64,000 nucleotides of DNA from Roridomyces roridus (GCA_029378245.1 JARKIF010000006.1:2480001-2544000); one strand, 5' to 3'; positions 11,125-23,689 are shown, counted from the stretch's first letter. Notes: generated from the letters alone by a model not told the origin. Numbers and translations: made by a program.

Positions 11125-11422
11125 TGTTGAAGCAGGCAGCACAGATGAACTGAGGTCAACAGTGAGAAACTCTGTATTGGTGACTATGAAACTACATGCC
11201 TGAGGTCAACAGTGAGAAACTGGGGACCTAGGCTACATGACAGCTGACTATATACTTGTCAGAACAAAAGGAAGTCCTAATTGGTAAATACAATAAGAAA
11301 GAAGCATATCATGGGAATTCTCCCATGTCAGATGAGTATCAGACACACGGTCACATGACCAGAACACGAGAATGCCATCAGTCCATCAATCAATATCATC
11401 AGTTGATCAACAACTTCCAACA
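11125..11422 (-). repeat. 5' LTR of the copia element
   Basis: 298 bp, identical by eye to the LTR at 6783. On the coding strand it contains AGTATATAGT, a TATA candidate. Followed on the plus strand by the AATCA duplication. Confidence 0.95.
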
Positions 11423-11589
11423 AATCATGCTCCCCAACAGCTGGGAATGAGGCCGGGAGTCCCGGTGAATGTTGCCGGTGTTCGAAAAAGGTGGAGGAGA
11501 GCGTCAAGGTTGCGGAAATTCACCGGTGAATCACCAATGCTCGCCGTGTGTGTCCTATGCAGCTGTCTGCACCCCAAGGGGTGAGTTGT

Positions 11590-12278
11590 CTGCGAATTGA
11601 TGGCAGGTATTTCTCGGTGGTCAACGACATCTTGGCTGCCAGGCAACCCCTGGATTCTACACCGACAGCACAGTCTAATGGCACGGTGGCATCTCCGTCT
11701 GTGCCGTTGCCGCAGCCGGTGCAAGCCGTACATCTACCGAAACGGATACAGCCGGCCAAGTTTTGTGAGTAAGGTCAATACCAGTGAGCTGCGTGCGTGA
11801 AAGGGTGTGAAAAAAGTACTGCATTGGCTCTTTTGATCCTCTGCACAAATAACTTCAATCACCCGTGATCAGAACGATTGCTCTTTCTCAGCGCCACTAC
11901 ATTGAGACACTACACGTTAAGTATGGACTGGCAAACTCCAAACCTTTGATGCACCTCCAGCAGCACCAGAATTACGTGGAGAGTACCAATTCATGATTGG
12001 AGGACTCATGTAATCAATGGGATACAGGACAAGAGGAATGCCAAATGCTTATTGTGGCACATAGTGTGTCGTGAACCGTGCAATGGAGAATAAATAGCAA
12101 AACGGGCTTGGTAATATAATGTCCAATTTATCATTTTGTACAACAAGAAGGGAGCGTGAAAAAGGCCAAACAGCGGTTGAATCCCCCAAGCGGGGATGTA
12201 TGTATCCTAATAACGACTATGGGTGCATCTGAGAGCTAACGGATGGGGACGGTCACAAAATGTAGATGGGGATAAGGG
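11590..12278. other. Gene-free stretch
   Basis: Sequence just past the interrupted gene may be its 3' part, because Pro/Val/Gln-rich frames continue to about 11770. No frame is long enough or familiar enough to call. Nothing else seen. Confidence 0.4.
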
Positions 12279-12840
12279 TCAGAACAAGCCGGAGAGACAG
12301 GGATATTCTGCCTCTGCCGCGTCCCGGCACGCACAGTGGTAGTAACCTACCCGCTGGTCAAAAAAGAACTGATGCCAATTGAACATGGCGGTCCCGCTTG
12401 ATGCCATCTGCTGCCATAAGGACACATACTCCTCACGGAGTTTGCAGGATTGGAAGAGGGTGAAGCCTGGGGCAGCGATCTCCTTGAGCTCTGTGCCAAC
12501 AACACCTCTCGTGTGTATTGTCAAGCTGTCCAGAGATGGGAACTGGTCCCTCAGAAGATAGACACGGTGTGGTTGCCAGTGTGGGTGACAGGTAAACTCG
12601 CAGATGGTACCAGATGGTATTGCAGCGGGGCACTGCAGAAGCCGTCAGGTCCTAAGATGACTGGCAGAGAATCCTCAAAATGCTCATCCTCATGGTTCTG
12701 GGATCTGTGTTTGCAGTACTACCAATCAATGGCCACCCCTGATATTGTGAGACTTTGGAGGCCTTGCAGACCTCCTCCAACTCTGACCGCTTCAGCAGCT
12801 CTCCAACCTCGAGAACATTGCCAGTAGACGCTAGCCCGTG
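12279..12840 (-). pseudogene. Decayed gene fragment, family unknown
   Basis: Two minus-strand blocks look protein-like: about 12655-12835, with helical, Leu/Glu-rich residues around the phrase GELLKRSELEEVCK, and 12279-12524, with a Cys-containing C-terminal block around YYHCACRD ending in a stop. The frames differ and a stop codon lies between them. I cannot find a clean splice pair, so I read this as a broken gene. Its right end is cut by LTR debris at 12850. Function not recognised. Confidence 0.35.
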
Positions 12841-12849
12841 GTGGATGAT

Positions 12850-12968
12850 CAAATGCCAATTCTCCCATGTCAGAGGAGTATCAGAAACACAGTCAGTCAC
12901 ATGACCAGAACACGAGAATGCCATCAGTCCATCAATCAATATCATCAGTTGATCAACAACTTCCAACA
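12850..12968 (-). mobile_element. Copia family 1 LTR fragment
   Basis: Matches the last 120 bp or so of the family 1 LTR as read on the plus strand, from the AATTCTCCCATGTCAG phrase to TTCCAACA. The rest of the LTR is missing and no duplication can be seen. Confidence 0.8.
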
Positions 12969-12982
12969 CTCGCTACATTAGG

Positions 12983-13153
12983 GGTACATAGTAGCTTACT
13001 AATTGGCCCCCACACTTTGTATAAGTAGCTTCCCTCTCTGGAGTCATTCTCCAGAGAAAGAACCCAAATACATTGGTTTCTCACCAACTCCTCTTAGTCG
13101 CCCTCTAGTCGACCTTGTCGAGCGGACATGCCCCAGGCCCTCTTATTCCAACA
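12983..13153 (+). mobile_element. Family 4 LTR fragment
   Basis: Corresponds to the right half of the family 4 LTR: the CATAGTAGCTTACTA phrase, TATA-like TGTATAAGTAG, then the CTCCAGAGA inverted repeat and terminal TTATTCCAACA. It lies 14 bp from the family 1 fragment, so the locus has been rearranged. Confidence 0.8.
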
Positions 13154-13281
13154 CTCACATGCAGGTTATTCTCTACTTTGACCCCATGGCTTTTAGCACA
13201 TTTCAATATTCTGAACATGTATCCCAACTCAGAATGCAGTGGTACAAATTTTGATGTTGTGACAGGCTGGAAATGAGACTA

Positions 13282-13966
13282 CTAGCTGATGTGCTCTAGA
13301 CTGGCTGGACTCAAGGATGTTGGCTGTACTGTAAACTGTTTAGGTATTGGAATTGAAAAAGGCCAAAGGCACTCGAGAGTCAAATTGAGTCTGCAGAATG
13401 TGGGGAACATCCTCGGCGCCTGCCGCTCACCAATCCTTGGTCCCGTCGGCTTGCCGCCTTGAGCCCTGACTCTGCCACTTGACACCCTGGCACTCATCCT
13501 GTACAGGACCTCACAAGGGTGAAATGCCTCCCGTACCACCGCCTCCACAATGGACGGCACCAGCACCCTCTGTGCACTGCGGCTACCCCAGGACCGCATC
13601 TTGACCATGGCCTCGCACAGGTTTTGTGCAAGCAGAGAGAGAGTCTTCATGCCCCTGCGATATGAGATCCCACATGTCCCCAGGCTCCAACCCAACCAAC
13701 CAACTCTCCTCCGTGCCCTCAGGAAACTGCAACTGGCATACGTGTGGTTCATTCTTGTGTGGCCCCATAAAACTGCACATCGTGAATGTGGCCATTGTTG
13801 ATGATTTGTCTAGTTTCCAATGCACCAGGAATCTGCCGGGACCGCTATTGACACGGTGAATGTCAGCTGTCCACTGGGACTGGGCTGCTTGCTTTTTTTT
13901 GTCATTGGCATGACTGAAAAATGTTGTTTCAATGGCGCGAGTGTTGGAGATCAGTAATTGCATCAT
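13282..13966 (-). pseudogene. Possible decayed gene, family unknown
   Basis: Two overlapping minus-strand frames (13583-13966 and 13282-13752) look coding in places, with blocks such as GRFLVHWKLDK and SWLVGLEPGDMWDLI. Together they read like one protein with a frameshift near 13600. No family recognised. The 5' end abuts the LTR cluster at 13942. Confidence 0.3.
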
Positions 13967-14458
13967 CGATCATTGATGGACTGTTGTCTTGGTGTTGTAA
14001 TAAGGGGGAGGGTGGTCTCAGATAGGGTGCTGATCTCAGATAGGGTGCTGATAAGGCAGGGTCTCAGATGGGTGCTGATATAGCGGTCACAGATGGGAGG
14101 CGAAAAGCCCAGATCCATTGCAAGGTAGCTAGCTATATACCTACAAAGACAATAGAGCCAGATCTGTACCAAGACAATAAGAAAGATCTCTACCAGAACA
14201 ATAAGAAAGATAGTGATCAGAACAATAAGAAAGAAGATGATAGTGAACACAATAAGAAGGAGATGCATAGATGATAGTGAACACAATAAGAAGGAGATGC
14301 ATATCATCATGTGATCGGACACTCCAAACCACAATCTCCAGCACTTGGTACACATATATACCAGCTAGAGTAGAGCTGAGTCCCCAGTTTCTCACTGTTG
14401 ACTCAGGGGTGTATTTCTTCTCATATTGAATAAATCAGTTTCTCACTGTTGACTCAGT
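13942..14458 (+). mobile_element. Family 2 LTR, deleted and interrupted by a family 3 LTR
   Basis: Starts TGTTGGAGATCAG as the reverse complement of the 5685 and 23390 copies and ends near GTTGACTCAG, losing about 30 terminal bp. About 100 bp after GATTGATGGACTG is deleted compared with the other copies. The family 3 LTR at 13993-14343 is inserted within it. Confidence 0.8.
13993..14343 (-). mobile_element. Solo LTR, family 3, with internal tandem duplications
   Basis: Begins TGTTGTAATAAGG and ends TCTCCAGCA (one change from the usual CCAACA). Perfect 5-bp duplication CTTGG at 13988-13992 and 14344-14348. At 351 bp it is longer than the 299-bp copies. The extra length comes from duplicated GATAGTGAACACAATAAG and GATAGGGTGCTGAT units. 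Confidence 0.85.
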
Positions 14459-14464
14459 TCAAGG

Positions 14465-17400
14465 CAGGAACTTACATTGATCCATGGATGCACAGCCTCA
14501 TCTCTGTTGAAATATGAACCTCGCGAGTTGGCTGCTCAATGTTACCAAGTTCAAACAGGCATAAAACACAACAAAGCCTCCAATACTATCCTCAAGGTTG
14601 TCAAAATCATTCATGACAGAACAGGGGACGAGGTAAAGAAGTCAGGAGATCTGAACTAGCAGTCCCAATCCGGAGCAACAAGGCCATAAAAAGGGGCAGC
14701 AAGACGGACCAGGGTGATCTCAACCTTCGGTCAATGTACAGGGAATAAAGGAGAAATCTGCATTCTAGGATGGTAACCTTATTCTCCAAAAATGTTGAGT
14801 ACAAATCGGGTCCTTATGCACAGAAGATTCACGACGCAACCAGAGTAGCCACCCATGCAGTCAGAGTCCAACGTCAATGCACATCGCCTCCGCAAACCAC
14901 TCCTTGCCAGATCGAAACCGGGTGATTGAGGATTAGACCATGAGCGAGTCCGAGAAGCCCAGAAGAAGTGAGAGGCGTCGGCGCGCGAGGGTGGCACAGA
15001 TCGAGGTGTGGGGACACAAAGCAACCGGAAACAGAGACATGGAGGTATTGAGACGTCGAAGAGGCCGTGCTGGGGCAGGAGAGCAGATGAAAGTCGAGAG
15101 TAACCCACGCGGCGCACGGTTGCAATCGGCAATTAGGAGTTGCCGGCGGCATCCAGCCGTTAGGATCCGCAGTCAGATGATATGATGTGCCGGCAGGTGA
15201 CGGGAGCTGTAGCAGCAGTCCGTGCCGGTGATCTACTACCACTGGTGTATGTAGAAGTAAATAGCTTGGATCAGAAAGATGCGGTAACAGCCAGACGACT
15301 CCAATGATAAAGAAAACGGTGAAAGCAACCTAAGCTACATACGTATAAATCTCACAAGTAAATTACGACTGCGAAAGGTCCATGCGCAACCAGCGTTGGT
15401 GCAAATGCCGTGGGATCCGACAACGAGTAATGGATAGGCAGGCTCGTCCGACAGAGATAGAGAGGCGGCACGACCGACTTACAATGTTGCACGGTTATTT
15501 GAAAGAGCGGGTCTCTGACATATTTACGGACATCAATCAAGAGGCTCACATTCTAGGCAGCTACATACAGTGCCTTGAAAATTAGACATATTGAAGCAGC
15601 TGGCAGAGAGAGATGGATCCTGCCGCACATCGAGTAGTGCCGTTAGCAATCGTCTGACTCCCACACGACCTCTTCATTCAAATTCATGCGCTAACCGCCC
15701 AACGTGGCCACAGACAGGGACATTGCCATGATTATGCGTGGACTATCTAAGACCGAGATCTAGACCTTGAAGAATTGACTATGCTCGAGAACGTAGGGCA
15801 CGCACCCCAGAGTCCCGGTGTCAAGCGGGGCCGCACCTTCAAGGTACTCCCATCTTCCTCCGCAGGCACTGGGTATGAGAAGGCTTGAAAGTGGAAGGTA
15901 AGGCTTTGTCCCAAACATGCAGGCGGACCAACACCAGCGAGATTGGAGTTGTCGAGCGGTGATTTGGACGAAATGGAATAGAAATTGAAGACTTACAATA
16001 TCTGTGATCGTGCGCCAACGGTCCAAACCGCAGGGTAATCGAAGGCGTCGTCCGAAAGGAAGAGGTCCCGGGCTGAGGGAGGTAGAGAGTGCTGCGCGTT
16101 CCCTGCTGCCTAGATGTAATCGAATTCGTCACGGGCGCCGCAGTCTCGAGCTCGATGGCTTGGAACCAGATGTTGTTTGATGAAGCGACAGTGGGTCTGA
16201 CGGTGCCAGTCGCAAATGACAGGTGGTCGGCAGAGAGGGGGGCGGCACCCCGTTTGGTTCTGGTGTTGTCCCCACAAGTATATTTATTTCCGTCACTCTT
16301 CGTGTGTTGGAGACTTGTAGTGCTCATCACTAGGGGTTTCCAGGCGCAGAAGCGGAATCGCAAAGCTAAGGCCCCAAGGTCCGTGAAAACGGAGAATTCA
16401 GGCGAGTTGAATGGAATTCAGAATGCTCCGTCTGAGAGAGAGAGTTGGGATGGTGTGAGAGATGTGCAAGGGTCGGATTCGTCAGATTGCGTGTGGTGAT
16501 GGCGGTCGTACTGAAACAGAGGATATAGTGGGGAAACGATGTGTACGTCCCACTGTCTCAAATGCGGAGTGATTTCCCATTTGCCGTTTGTGATCACAGA
16601 GAGCCTGTGGATTTTCATTGCTGTCTCGTCTGGCTCCAACGTCTGCGAGAACGCCGGAGTGGTATCCAAAGCGGCAGCGTGCAGAGAGTCCTCAGAGAGT
16701 ATCTACAGAAAAATATTCGGGCCTCCAGCGTCGCAGGAAGGACGGTATCGAGCGGGACATGATGGTGAGAAGCAAGAAGTAGATACACATGTACAAACAA
16801 CCTCGGCAACAAACTGGTTGTTCAGCTGGTTTCAAGTTGAATCTGGAGGCCCTCGTGGAGCATCTGCATCAGAACTAGTCCTCATTCGCTCATGTCCTGT
16901 GAAATGGACACCCAATACCAACACCTGCACGGACAGAATATTTCATTTAATCCCCACCGATGAACATCTCTCTGTATTGAGATACACTATTGGGACTCCA
17001 TGAAGCATGCTCCCAACCGTTTTTCTACATGGTGAGAGCCAGATTAGCGGTTAATGCCCTGTATGTACCCCCTGTGGTAGTTGCCCTACGAAATGGCCTG
17101 GTATTCTTTGAAGGCTATTTGGATTGCCATGATCTTCTGTATTTCCGAGTTTGAGAGTCCTTCCTTGGTCTCAATCAATGTACCGCCATCTACAGCACAT
17201 TTCTTTCACAAATGTGCACACCCTCAATTTGGGGTACAATTTCTGTACCGCCACGGGGCCTACATCTTTATTCCTCGGTGCGCTTACAGTCGCGCAAGTC
17301 TATACTTGTGGTTTACAATGAAATTCGGGCCTCTGGCTCATTGAATTCCTCGTCCGAACGCGCACAAAATGACATGTTTGTACATTGTGTCGCCGCCGAG

Positions 17401-20400
17401 GGGAGAGTATCGCGTGCGCAGAAGTCTGACTCTTTTCAACATTCAAAATCCAAGACCGCCTTAATTCCAAATTTTCACATTTTTCTGTGGCCCCGATCCC
17501 CCGTACCCCGCCCATCAATCCCGATTTTGCGGTGTTTGGCAACAAAACATTGTCAGGCACCACAGAATTGTCATCCGAGGCTCCGAGAAAAAAGGGTTGA
17601 GTAGGCTTTGTCGTAACAGTTGTATTCCATCAAGTATTTCTCATTTACTTGGCAACGCAGTCGCTCGGTGAAAACATTTCGTTAGATTGATGTGTTGATT
17701 TCTATTTGTCCTCTCTTGCTTTCTACCACCATCATCATTCCCCGAGCCACTCTCTCCTCTGCTGCTGCTTCCTCAATCATGTGCTAAACCTCAAGTACCA
17801 ACTCTGAGTGTTCCTCTCGCAACTTTCATTTCAGTGCCGTATCGTCCGGCTGGGCACTAGCACTGCCGGCTTTTCATCCTGTGAGGGAGCTCTGCTCGGA
17901 GGGACTAGAATGGACACAATATGGGATTTTAGGTGCGTGTTGAACGCTCCTCGCGCCGTTCATTCACTAACTACACATCTAGGCATCATCCATGCTGTTT
18001 CCCTGACCCATCTCCGACCCGCCTTCCGATATGGCTCTCCCACATTGCACTACGCGGACGCTGGCTTGAATTCCGCCTCTTCTGTTTCACGCGTGATCTT
18101 CCACACCCCGTTCCACCGCGCCGTCAAGAGTGTCCCTCACCCATGCCGCTTTCTACGCTGGGCTAATACAACGGCCCTATGTGGGCAAGGTGTATTTACA
18201 GGCACAAATGGTTTGCATAGTCTCCCTTTATCTTAACATTCCACATAGATACGTCCACTGCAACACATGCGTGTCCAGTGGTATAGACATCTTACATTCC
18301 GCAATGCAGTAGAGAATGTGCCCCGATATGTAAGTCTCACTATATTCGCTCTGGTTTGCTTTGCTCTCCTCGACAATTCTCCGTTGATGGACGCAAATCC
18401 TTGATGGAAAATCCTTGCTAAGAATTTGTGCTTGTGAATTCCAGAACCGCTCCTTCAAGGTCACAATTGCCTTCGTTTTCCAGAAGGTGGTGTTGGCTTT
18501 TCTCACCCAGGACAACATTTTTACAGTGAGTGTGAGCACAAGCACTCGTGGTTGTGCTGAACCAGCTTACCTGCAGCCCACATGGAGCTTGCAAGACAAC
18601 TTTGATACTCCTCCCAGACATGAATCCTAAAGAGTTCTTGGTCCGACTGGTCAATTCAAAGATCACACCTGTGCAAATGTTGCGCAAATGCTGCACAAAC
18701 ACAAAATTTGCGCAGCATTTGCATGGCATGCAAATATTCGGTTGCTCCTAGTGTGACCCGTGAATGTCTCCTTCCTCCGTGATTTCCTTCTCAGGATACC
18801 TGAGGCTGCTGGCAGCTGCTCCCTTTGGCGAAAGCAAGATTCCAAGACATTGATGTCCAGCATGGATGATGGTCAAGTTCAAGAGCATCTCGTACTCGCA
18901 GGTACTCACCAGCTACCAGGTTTGCATCCTCTAGCTGCCAGGTATCTTCATGCATCTGCATCAACTTTTCAAATTGGGATGAAATGACAGAAAAGTGGTC
19001 GGCACCCATGCCTCAGCACCCCCCTCGACACTTGATCCCATCTGTGCCGCTGCTCATCAATTTATTGTTTGCCAGTAAGGTACACATCTTTTAAATTAAT
19101 TTGCCACCCTCAACTCTATGACCAGCACAGTAAGTGGTTCATGATTGGCATTTCAGACTTGATGCTTCCACTGGCATTCATGTGTAGTACATACAAGGTC
19201 TGCACAGTTACTCCCTTCAGGTGCTAGTTCAGTGAATGAGGTGGTCAGTTGGGAGCGCCATTGCCGGAGCCTCGGAAGCTCTCCAACCCACCTCCTCACT
19301 CACTCAGTTATTATCTACACGCCAGGGTTTATATAGATTATTATTCAAAGCCGAGGTTGGCATGTCTTCATCAGCTGTGCCATGTTTATTGCATTTATAT
19401 TGTATGGAATGTGATGACTGGAGGACATGACCATTTTCTCGGGTGGGCATGGGGCCGTAACCCTATCCAAATTGCAGAACATTACTCCTAGGGGACTCAG
19501 GGCCTACCTCCCCATGATCACCCCATGGGCTGCCATACACCTGTCTGTTGTCCCAATGGGCCCCCGTATGAACCATGGATTTGGTATTCTGGCACAGAAA
19601 TCATTCCAGTTAAAACAAACTCATACCTGAACTGATGGGTGACTTGTCCATGGATTACACTGAGGATCAGACAGAGTTGTCCACAATCTATGATGCCAAT
19701 CACATGCAGCATATTCTGTGGGGTCCAACATTCATCAATCGCAACTGCAACCCGAAAGTGCCAGTAAGTTCCTTTGCACATGAATCATTGACTGATCTGA
19801 ATATGCGAGCAGTTGTATGGGAAGTGGGGAACCCAAGCAATGATAGTTATCACCTTTGGGGAGGAGCTCTTTGTCCATTACGGCGACGAGTTTTGGGCTG
19901 GCGGTCTTACGTGCAATTGCAATGCACCTCCTGCAGCTGCGGTGCCCAGAGAAACACGGATACATATTCCTCGTGAACGAACGGCTCAAGGATGTGAAAC
20001 GGCGCGGATCAAACAGAAGGAGAAAAACCGGCTGCCCGGGAGCAGGAGCAGGGATAACCCAGAGCAACTGACCAATGTTCTCGACGTGGTTTCCTGGGAC
20101 AGCATTTTGGACTTAATACATGTACAGATAAATGCTTGCATATCTCGCTCTGTTGGCAGGGGTGCAGTTACAATAAATGCAAAATGTGTCGCCTTCCCAG
20201 TTTCATTTTCAACGTGTACATACAGGATCCTGGTGTGTTTCCCTGCAAACGACTTTCAGAACACGTGATGGCCGTTTGAATTCCTGGAACTGTTCTGCCA
20301 TCGATGCATATGGCGACGTCGAAATGAAATGCACATGAAACTCTAAGAGTGCTGTAGTTTACAGGGAAGTTTATGCATCCATCCGTTGAGGTGTTTGTTC

Positions 20401-21178
20401 CAGGACTTGGACGTGTTTCCCGAGACATCATCTCCAAGGAAGTCCACCAGCGTGTAGTAAATGGGATCGCGCACCAGTCCGATACCAGAAAACCCGGTAG
20501 GCAATCTACTTTGGGTTCGTAGGGCACTCACAAATCCTAGTGCTGTTACCCCGACTGCCAAGTCCATGTACTTTCGGTTGTATTGGCCATATGGTGAGTG
20601 CCGCAGTTCAGCCACTCTCAATCACCTTGCCAGGGCCGAACACAATCCAACAAAGATCCAACGACGAGAGGTGGCTCCACAGCCATGCATGGTCCCAGAC
20701 TGTGTCAACAGTGTACTGATGCGGACAAATCTCTGCTTTGTCTGCTACCGCCAAAGCCGCAGTTAGTGTTGTTGCATTTGGGTGGGGTCGAATCACTTGC
20801 AAATTGTTATCTCCCTTGGAAAATTTGATTGGCCCAGGTTCTTGTATGGCAGTTCTCAAAGTTCGCGAGTCTGTGAGCAGCCCGATCTGGTCGTGCAGAT
20901 GGTGAAAATGAAATTCTGTTGTTGACGTTACTCAAGGGCCCAGAGCAAACCGCTGTGCCATTCTTTGGGAGGGATGCACACGTAGCTCGCGGCGTGCCCA
21001 ATTTGAACGGCGAGCCCTTGTACGGACATTCTTTACTGTTGACCTCGACAAGAAATCTGACACAGCCAGACAATAATACTGTTTCCTCTTTCCAAAGAAT
21101 AAATAACGATGCCGGTACAGACCTACCGTGCGCATGACGGTCGCCTGTGCCAGGGGCGTCAAAATATTCCTCGTCCAA
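14465..21178. other. Large gene-free region
   Basis: About 6.7 kb with no gene I can support. The longest frames (minus 15839-16363, plus 16539-17003, plus 19813-20268) have no recognisable motif and no splice-consistent extension. A minus frame at 20343-20621 has a hydrophobic stretch that looks protein-like but stands alone. A short hairpin-rich patch at about 18660-18755 has repeated GCAAATG/CATTTGC dyads and could be a small MITE remnant. I see no LTR of the families named here. Confidence 0.45.
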
Positions 21179-21183
21179 TTCAA

Positions 21184-21524
21184 TGTTGGAATAAGAGGGC
21201 TGGAGGATGGTCCGCTCAACGAGGCCGACTAAGGGGCGACTAAGAGGAGTATATGAGAAACCAATGTATTTGGGTTCTTTCTCTCTGGGGAATAACTCCA
21301 GAGAGGGAAACTACTTATACAAGGTGCAGGAGCCGACTAGTAAGCTACCATGAGTATCCGAGGTCCGTTTATCCGGTATTGGTACCGCTAATGTAACTAT
21401 ATCAGGCCGATCTGTCCCACACTGATCTTGGTACATAGATATTGTGTATGTAAGCATCCATGACAATCGCGAGAGGGAAAGGGAACCGGGTACCTAACTG
21501 CCAACCCGTTCCCACCATTCAACA
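21184..21524 (-). mobile_element. Complete family 4 LTR
   Basis: 341 bp, TGTTGGAATAAG...CATTCAACA, the clean reference copy of this family together with 42609. The flanks TTCAA and TTTGA do not form a perfect duplication, so it may be old or recombined. Confidence 0.85.
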
Positions 21525-21529
21525 TTTGA

Positions 21530-22296
21530 AAGACAGCGCATGGGCGTTAATGGGTGGAATATGGGCCTCATCGACTCGGGCACAGGAGTGTCATGCTCAG
21601 TCATCTGCTCTCCACTTTATCTCGGCTCGAGTGGAGATCAACAATTACCCGTTTACCAGTCGGATAGAAAGGAGTCAAGAAAGATTTCTGGAGTACCCGG
21701 AGCACAAGGATCCATCATTAGATAGGATGGCCTTGGGAAAGAGTTTGTTGCTGAGACCCCGGGCCGGGGGCTCGATGGAGAGGCGATTCAGGAGCGGCGT
21801 AGGAGACTGCTGCAAAGCTGGAGTGAGCTGATGAAGGACATGCATGGGCTTGGATCAGGAGTGGTAGGAGCTTGGGATCCCGTGTATGTGCGCAGCGTTC
21901 AGCTCCAGCTCATCCTCGTTACAGCGATCCATCATCAACATTGCGCGTATGCCCGTCTGCATGTTGAAGGGCTCCTCGTCATCGTCGCCGAGCTTGTACA
22001 GGTTCTTGTCATCGACATTGACTGTCTAATGTTTGCTCAGCACCACTGTCTGTGGAGGATGGACAGGTTGTGTACAATGGAGGCATGCTGGCACATGAAA
22101 AATGAAGACATACTCAAGCAGCCTGTCATCCTCCTCCGAAGCCCAAAACTGGGTGCATAAACCTCTGCCTTCCAGCTCGCCATAGGGATTGATTCAATGA
22201 TGGCCTTTTGTAATTGAGCAGCGTCAACCCAGACACCGAGCTCATCGGGGGAGTTGTGGTTATTGCAAGCTTTGTCTGCAGATGTCGTGAGATCGT
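21530..22296. other. Gene-free stretch
   Basis: Short frames only, none familiar. Nothing else seen. Confidence 0.4.
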
Positions 22297-22301
22297 TGTT
22301 G

Positions 22302-22600
22302 TGTTGGAGATTGTGGTTTGGAGTGTCCGATCACATGATGATATGCATCTCCTTCTTATTGTGTTCACCTTCATCTTCTTTCTTATTGTTCTGATCACTA
22401 TCTTTCTTATTGTTCTGGTAGAGATCTTTCTTATTGTCTTGGTACAGATCTGGCTCTATTGTCTTTGTAGGTATATAGCTAGCTACCTTGCAATGGATCT
22501 GGGCTTTTCGCCTCCCATCTGTGACCGCTATATCAGCACCCATCTGAGACCCTGCCTTATCAGCACCCTATCTGAGACCACCCTCCCCCTTATTCCAACA
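22302..22600 (+). mobile_element. Solo LTR, family 3
   Basis: 299 bp, TGTTGGAGATTG...TTATTCCAACA, the same length as the copy at 3511. Flanks TGTTG and CGTTG agree in four of five positions, so the duplication is probably decayed by one change. Contains the TTCTTATTGT repeats typical of the family. Confidence 0.85.
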
Positions 22601-22605
22601 CGTTG

Positions 22606-23384
22606 CAGGAAGAGTGGCAAAGAAATACATGTTTTGCGGTTGTGGTGGGCCGACATGATTAGCACCGAAAACTTCTTGTCGTCAGAAACGGAAGTATCCG
22701 ATTCTCGGTTAGGTAGTTTAGTGCTATTCACAATGCTCGCCAAAATCTCCAGCTTCCTGAGCTGCAAGATTGCCGGATGACGTCCTGTACCTCGGTGTTG
22801 CTCTGCTGCAAGTAATCTCTCCACGTTCTGTGCACATAGTGCGCTAACCATCGCGGTTGACCGGGCCGACGGTGATGGGGCATGTTGATACTGCTGCGAG
22901 CGGGATTCAGGTCAGGGCAAGCGGCGCAATGATGGGAAAAGACTTTTTACCAGTGCAAACGCTGCCGCCAGAGGCAGAGAACAAGGAAGAGGACAAGACG
23001 GTCGGTTGAGAAAGTACAAATCTCGACGCTGCGTTATTCTCCACCCTGTACCCAAGACGACGGCTGTTCCAGTCGATTTAAACGAGGATGACCGATACAA
23101 AGAAGAAGAGCATTTCTGTGCATTTGTGAGTGGTAGAGGCAGGTCAAGTTGAGTCACAAGGGCAGCGGAGCAAGCAAGCAAGGCACACGTGATTGAAGTT
23201 CCTTCATCTTCCCTCATCTTCCACTCTAGTCCCGACAACATGTTCTGAGAGTTGCGCCCAACTCCCACCACAGAGCAGGGCCAATTCAATGACTTTTTGA
23301 TTCGTACTTCACACTCAAGTCTCAGTTCAAGCACAGACAAGGTTCACTCCCTCCCACTCTAACTTGTCAAGAGCCACAGACCTC
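22606..23384. other. Gene-free stretch
   Basis: A minus-strand frame at 22912-23340 has no recognisable motif. No mobile-element ends seen between the two LTRs. Confidence 0.4.
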
Positions 23385-23389
23385 CGAGC

Positions 23390-23683
23390 TGTTGAAACAG
23401 GAAGCACAGTGGACTGAGTCAACAGTGAGAAACTCTTTTATTCAGGTATGTAGAGAAGAAATACATACCTGAGTCAACAGTGAGAAACTGGGGACTCAGG
23501 TCTACTCTAGCTGGTATATATGTGTACCGAGACAAAGGGAATGCCTAAATAAGAAACTACAAGGGGAATGCCATAAAGGGAACAAGGGCATGATACCATC
23601 AAACACAATCACATGATTAGAACGTGACACAAACATGCCATCAGTCCATCAATGATTGATGATACAATCACTGATCTCCAACA
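23390..23683 (-). mobile_element. Solo LTR, family 2
   Basis: 294 bp, TGTTGAAACAGG...ATCTCCAACA, with a perfect 5-bp duplication CGAGC at 23385-23389 and 23684-23688. The best-preserved family 2 copy here. Confidence 0.9.
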
Positions 23684-23689
23684 CGAGCA

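Larger units (their letters stand above)
6783..11422 (-). mobile_element. Ty1/copia retrotransposon, pol intact, gag mostly missing
   Basis: Two 298-bp LTRs (6783-7080 and 11125-11422) read as identical, and the whole is flanked by a perfect 5-bp duplication AATCA (6778-6782, 11423-11427). Identical LTRs point to a recent insertion. The coding strand is minus, so 11125-11422 is the 5' LTR. Only about 370 bp separate that LTR from the long pol frame. A copia element normally has a Gag of a few hundred residues there, and none is visible except its zinc knuckle. The insertion interrupts a host-like gene. Confidence 0.95.
5249..11584 (+). pseudogene. Host-like gene broken by a stop codon and two LTR-element insertions
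   Basis: An ATG at 5249 opens a frame rich in Ser/Pro/Ala (PKRKRKGD basic patch). It contains an in-frame TGA at 5369-5371. A 50-nt intron at 5595-5644 (GTAAGT...CAG) joins in phase to 5645-5684, where a family 2 LTR is inserted. Taking one copy of its duplication, the frame continues exactly at 5979 through an acidic, Glu/Gln-rich, probably coiled-coil region (about 6100-6780). There the copia element is inserted. Beyond that element's right-hand duplication the same frame runs from 11428 to TGA at 11582-11584. Frame preservation across both insertions shows one former gene. The layout recalls the N-terminal part of KDZ-transposase-associated proteins common in Agaricomycetes, but that is a weak impression; I do not recognise the family. 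Confidence 0.7.

Noticed and set aside
15839..16363. 174-codon minus frame as a gene
   Set aside because: Reads partly protein-like but has no motif and no start or splice context I can defend.
17300..20900. Scattered frames as a multi-exon gene
   Set aside because: No recognisable domain and no consistent set of short GT-AG introns joins them.
21184..21524. 5-bp target duplication for the family 4 LTR
   Set aside because: Flanks TTCAA and TTTGA agree in only three of five bases.
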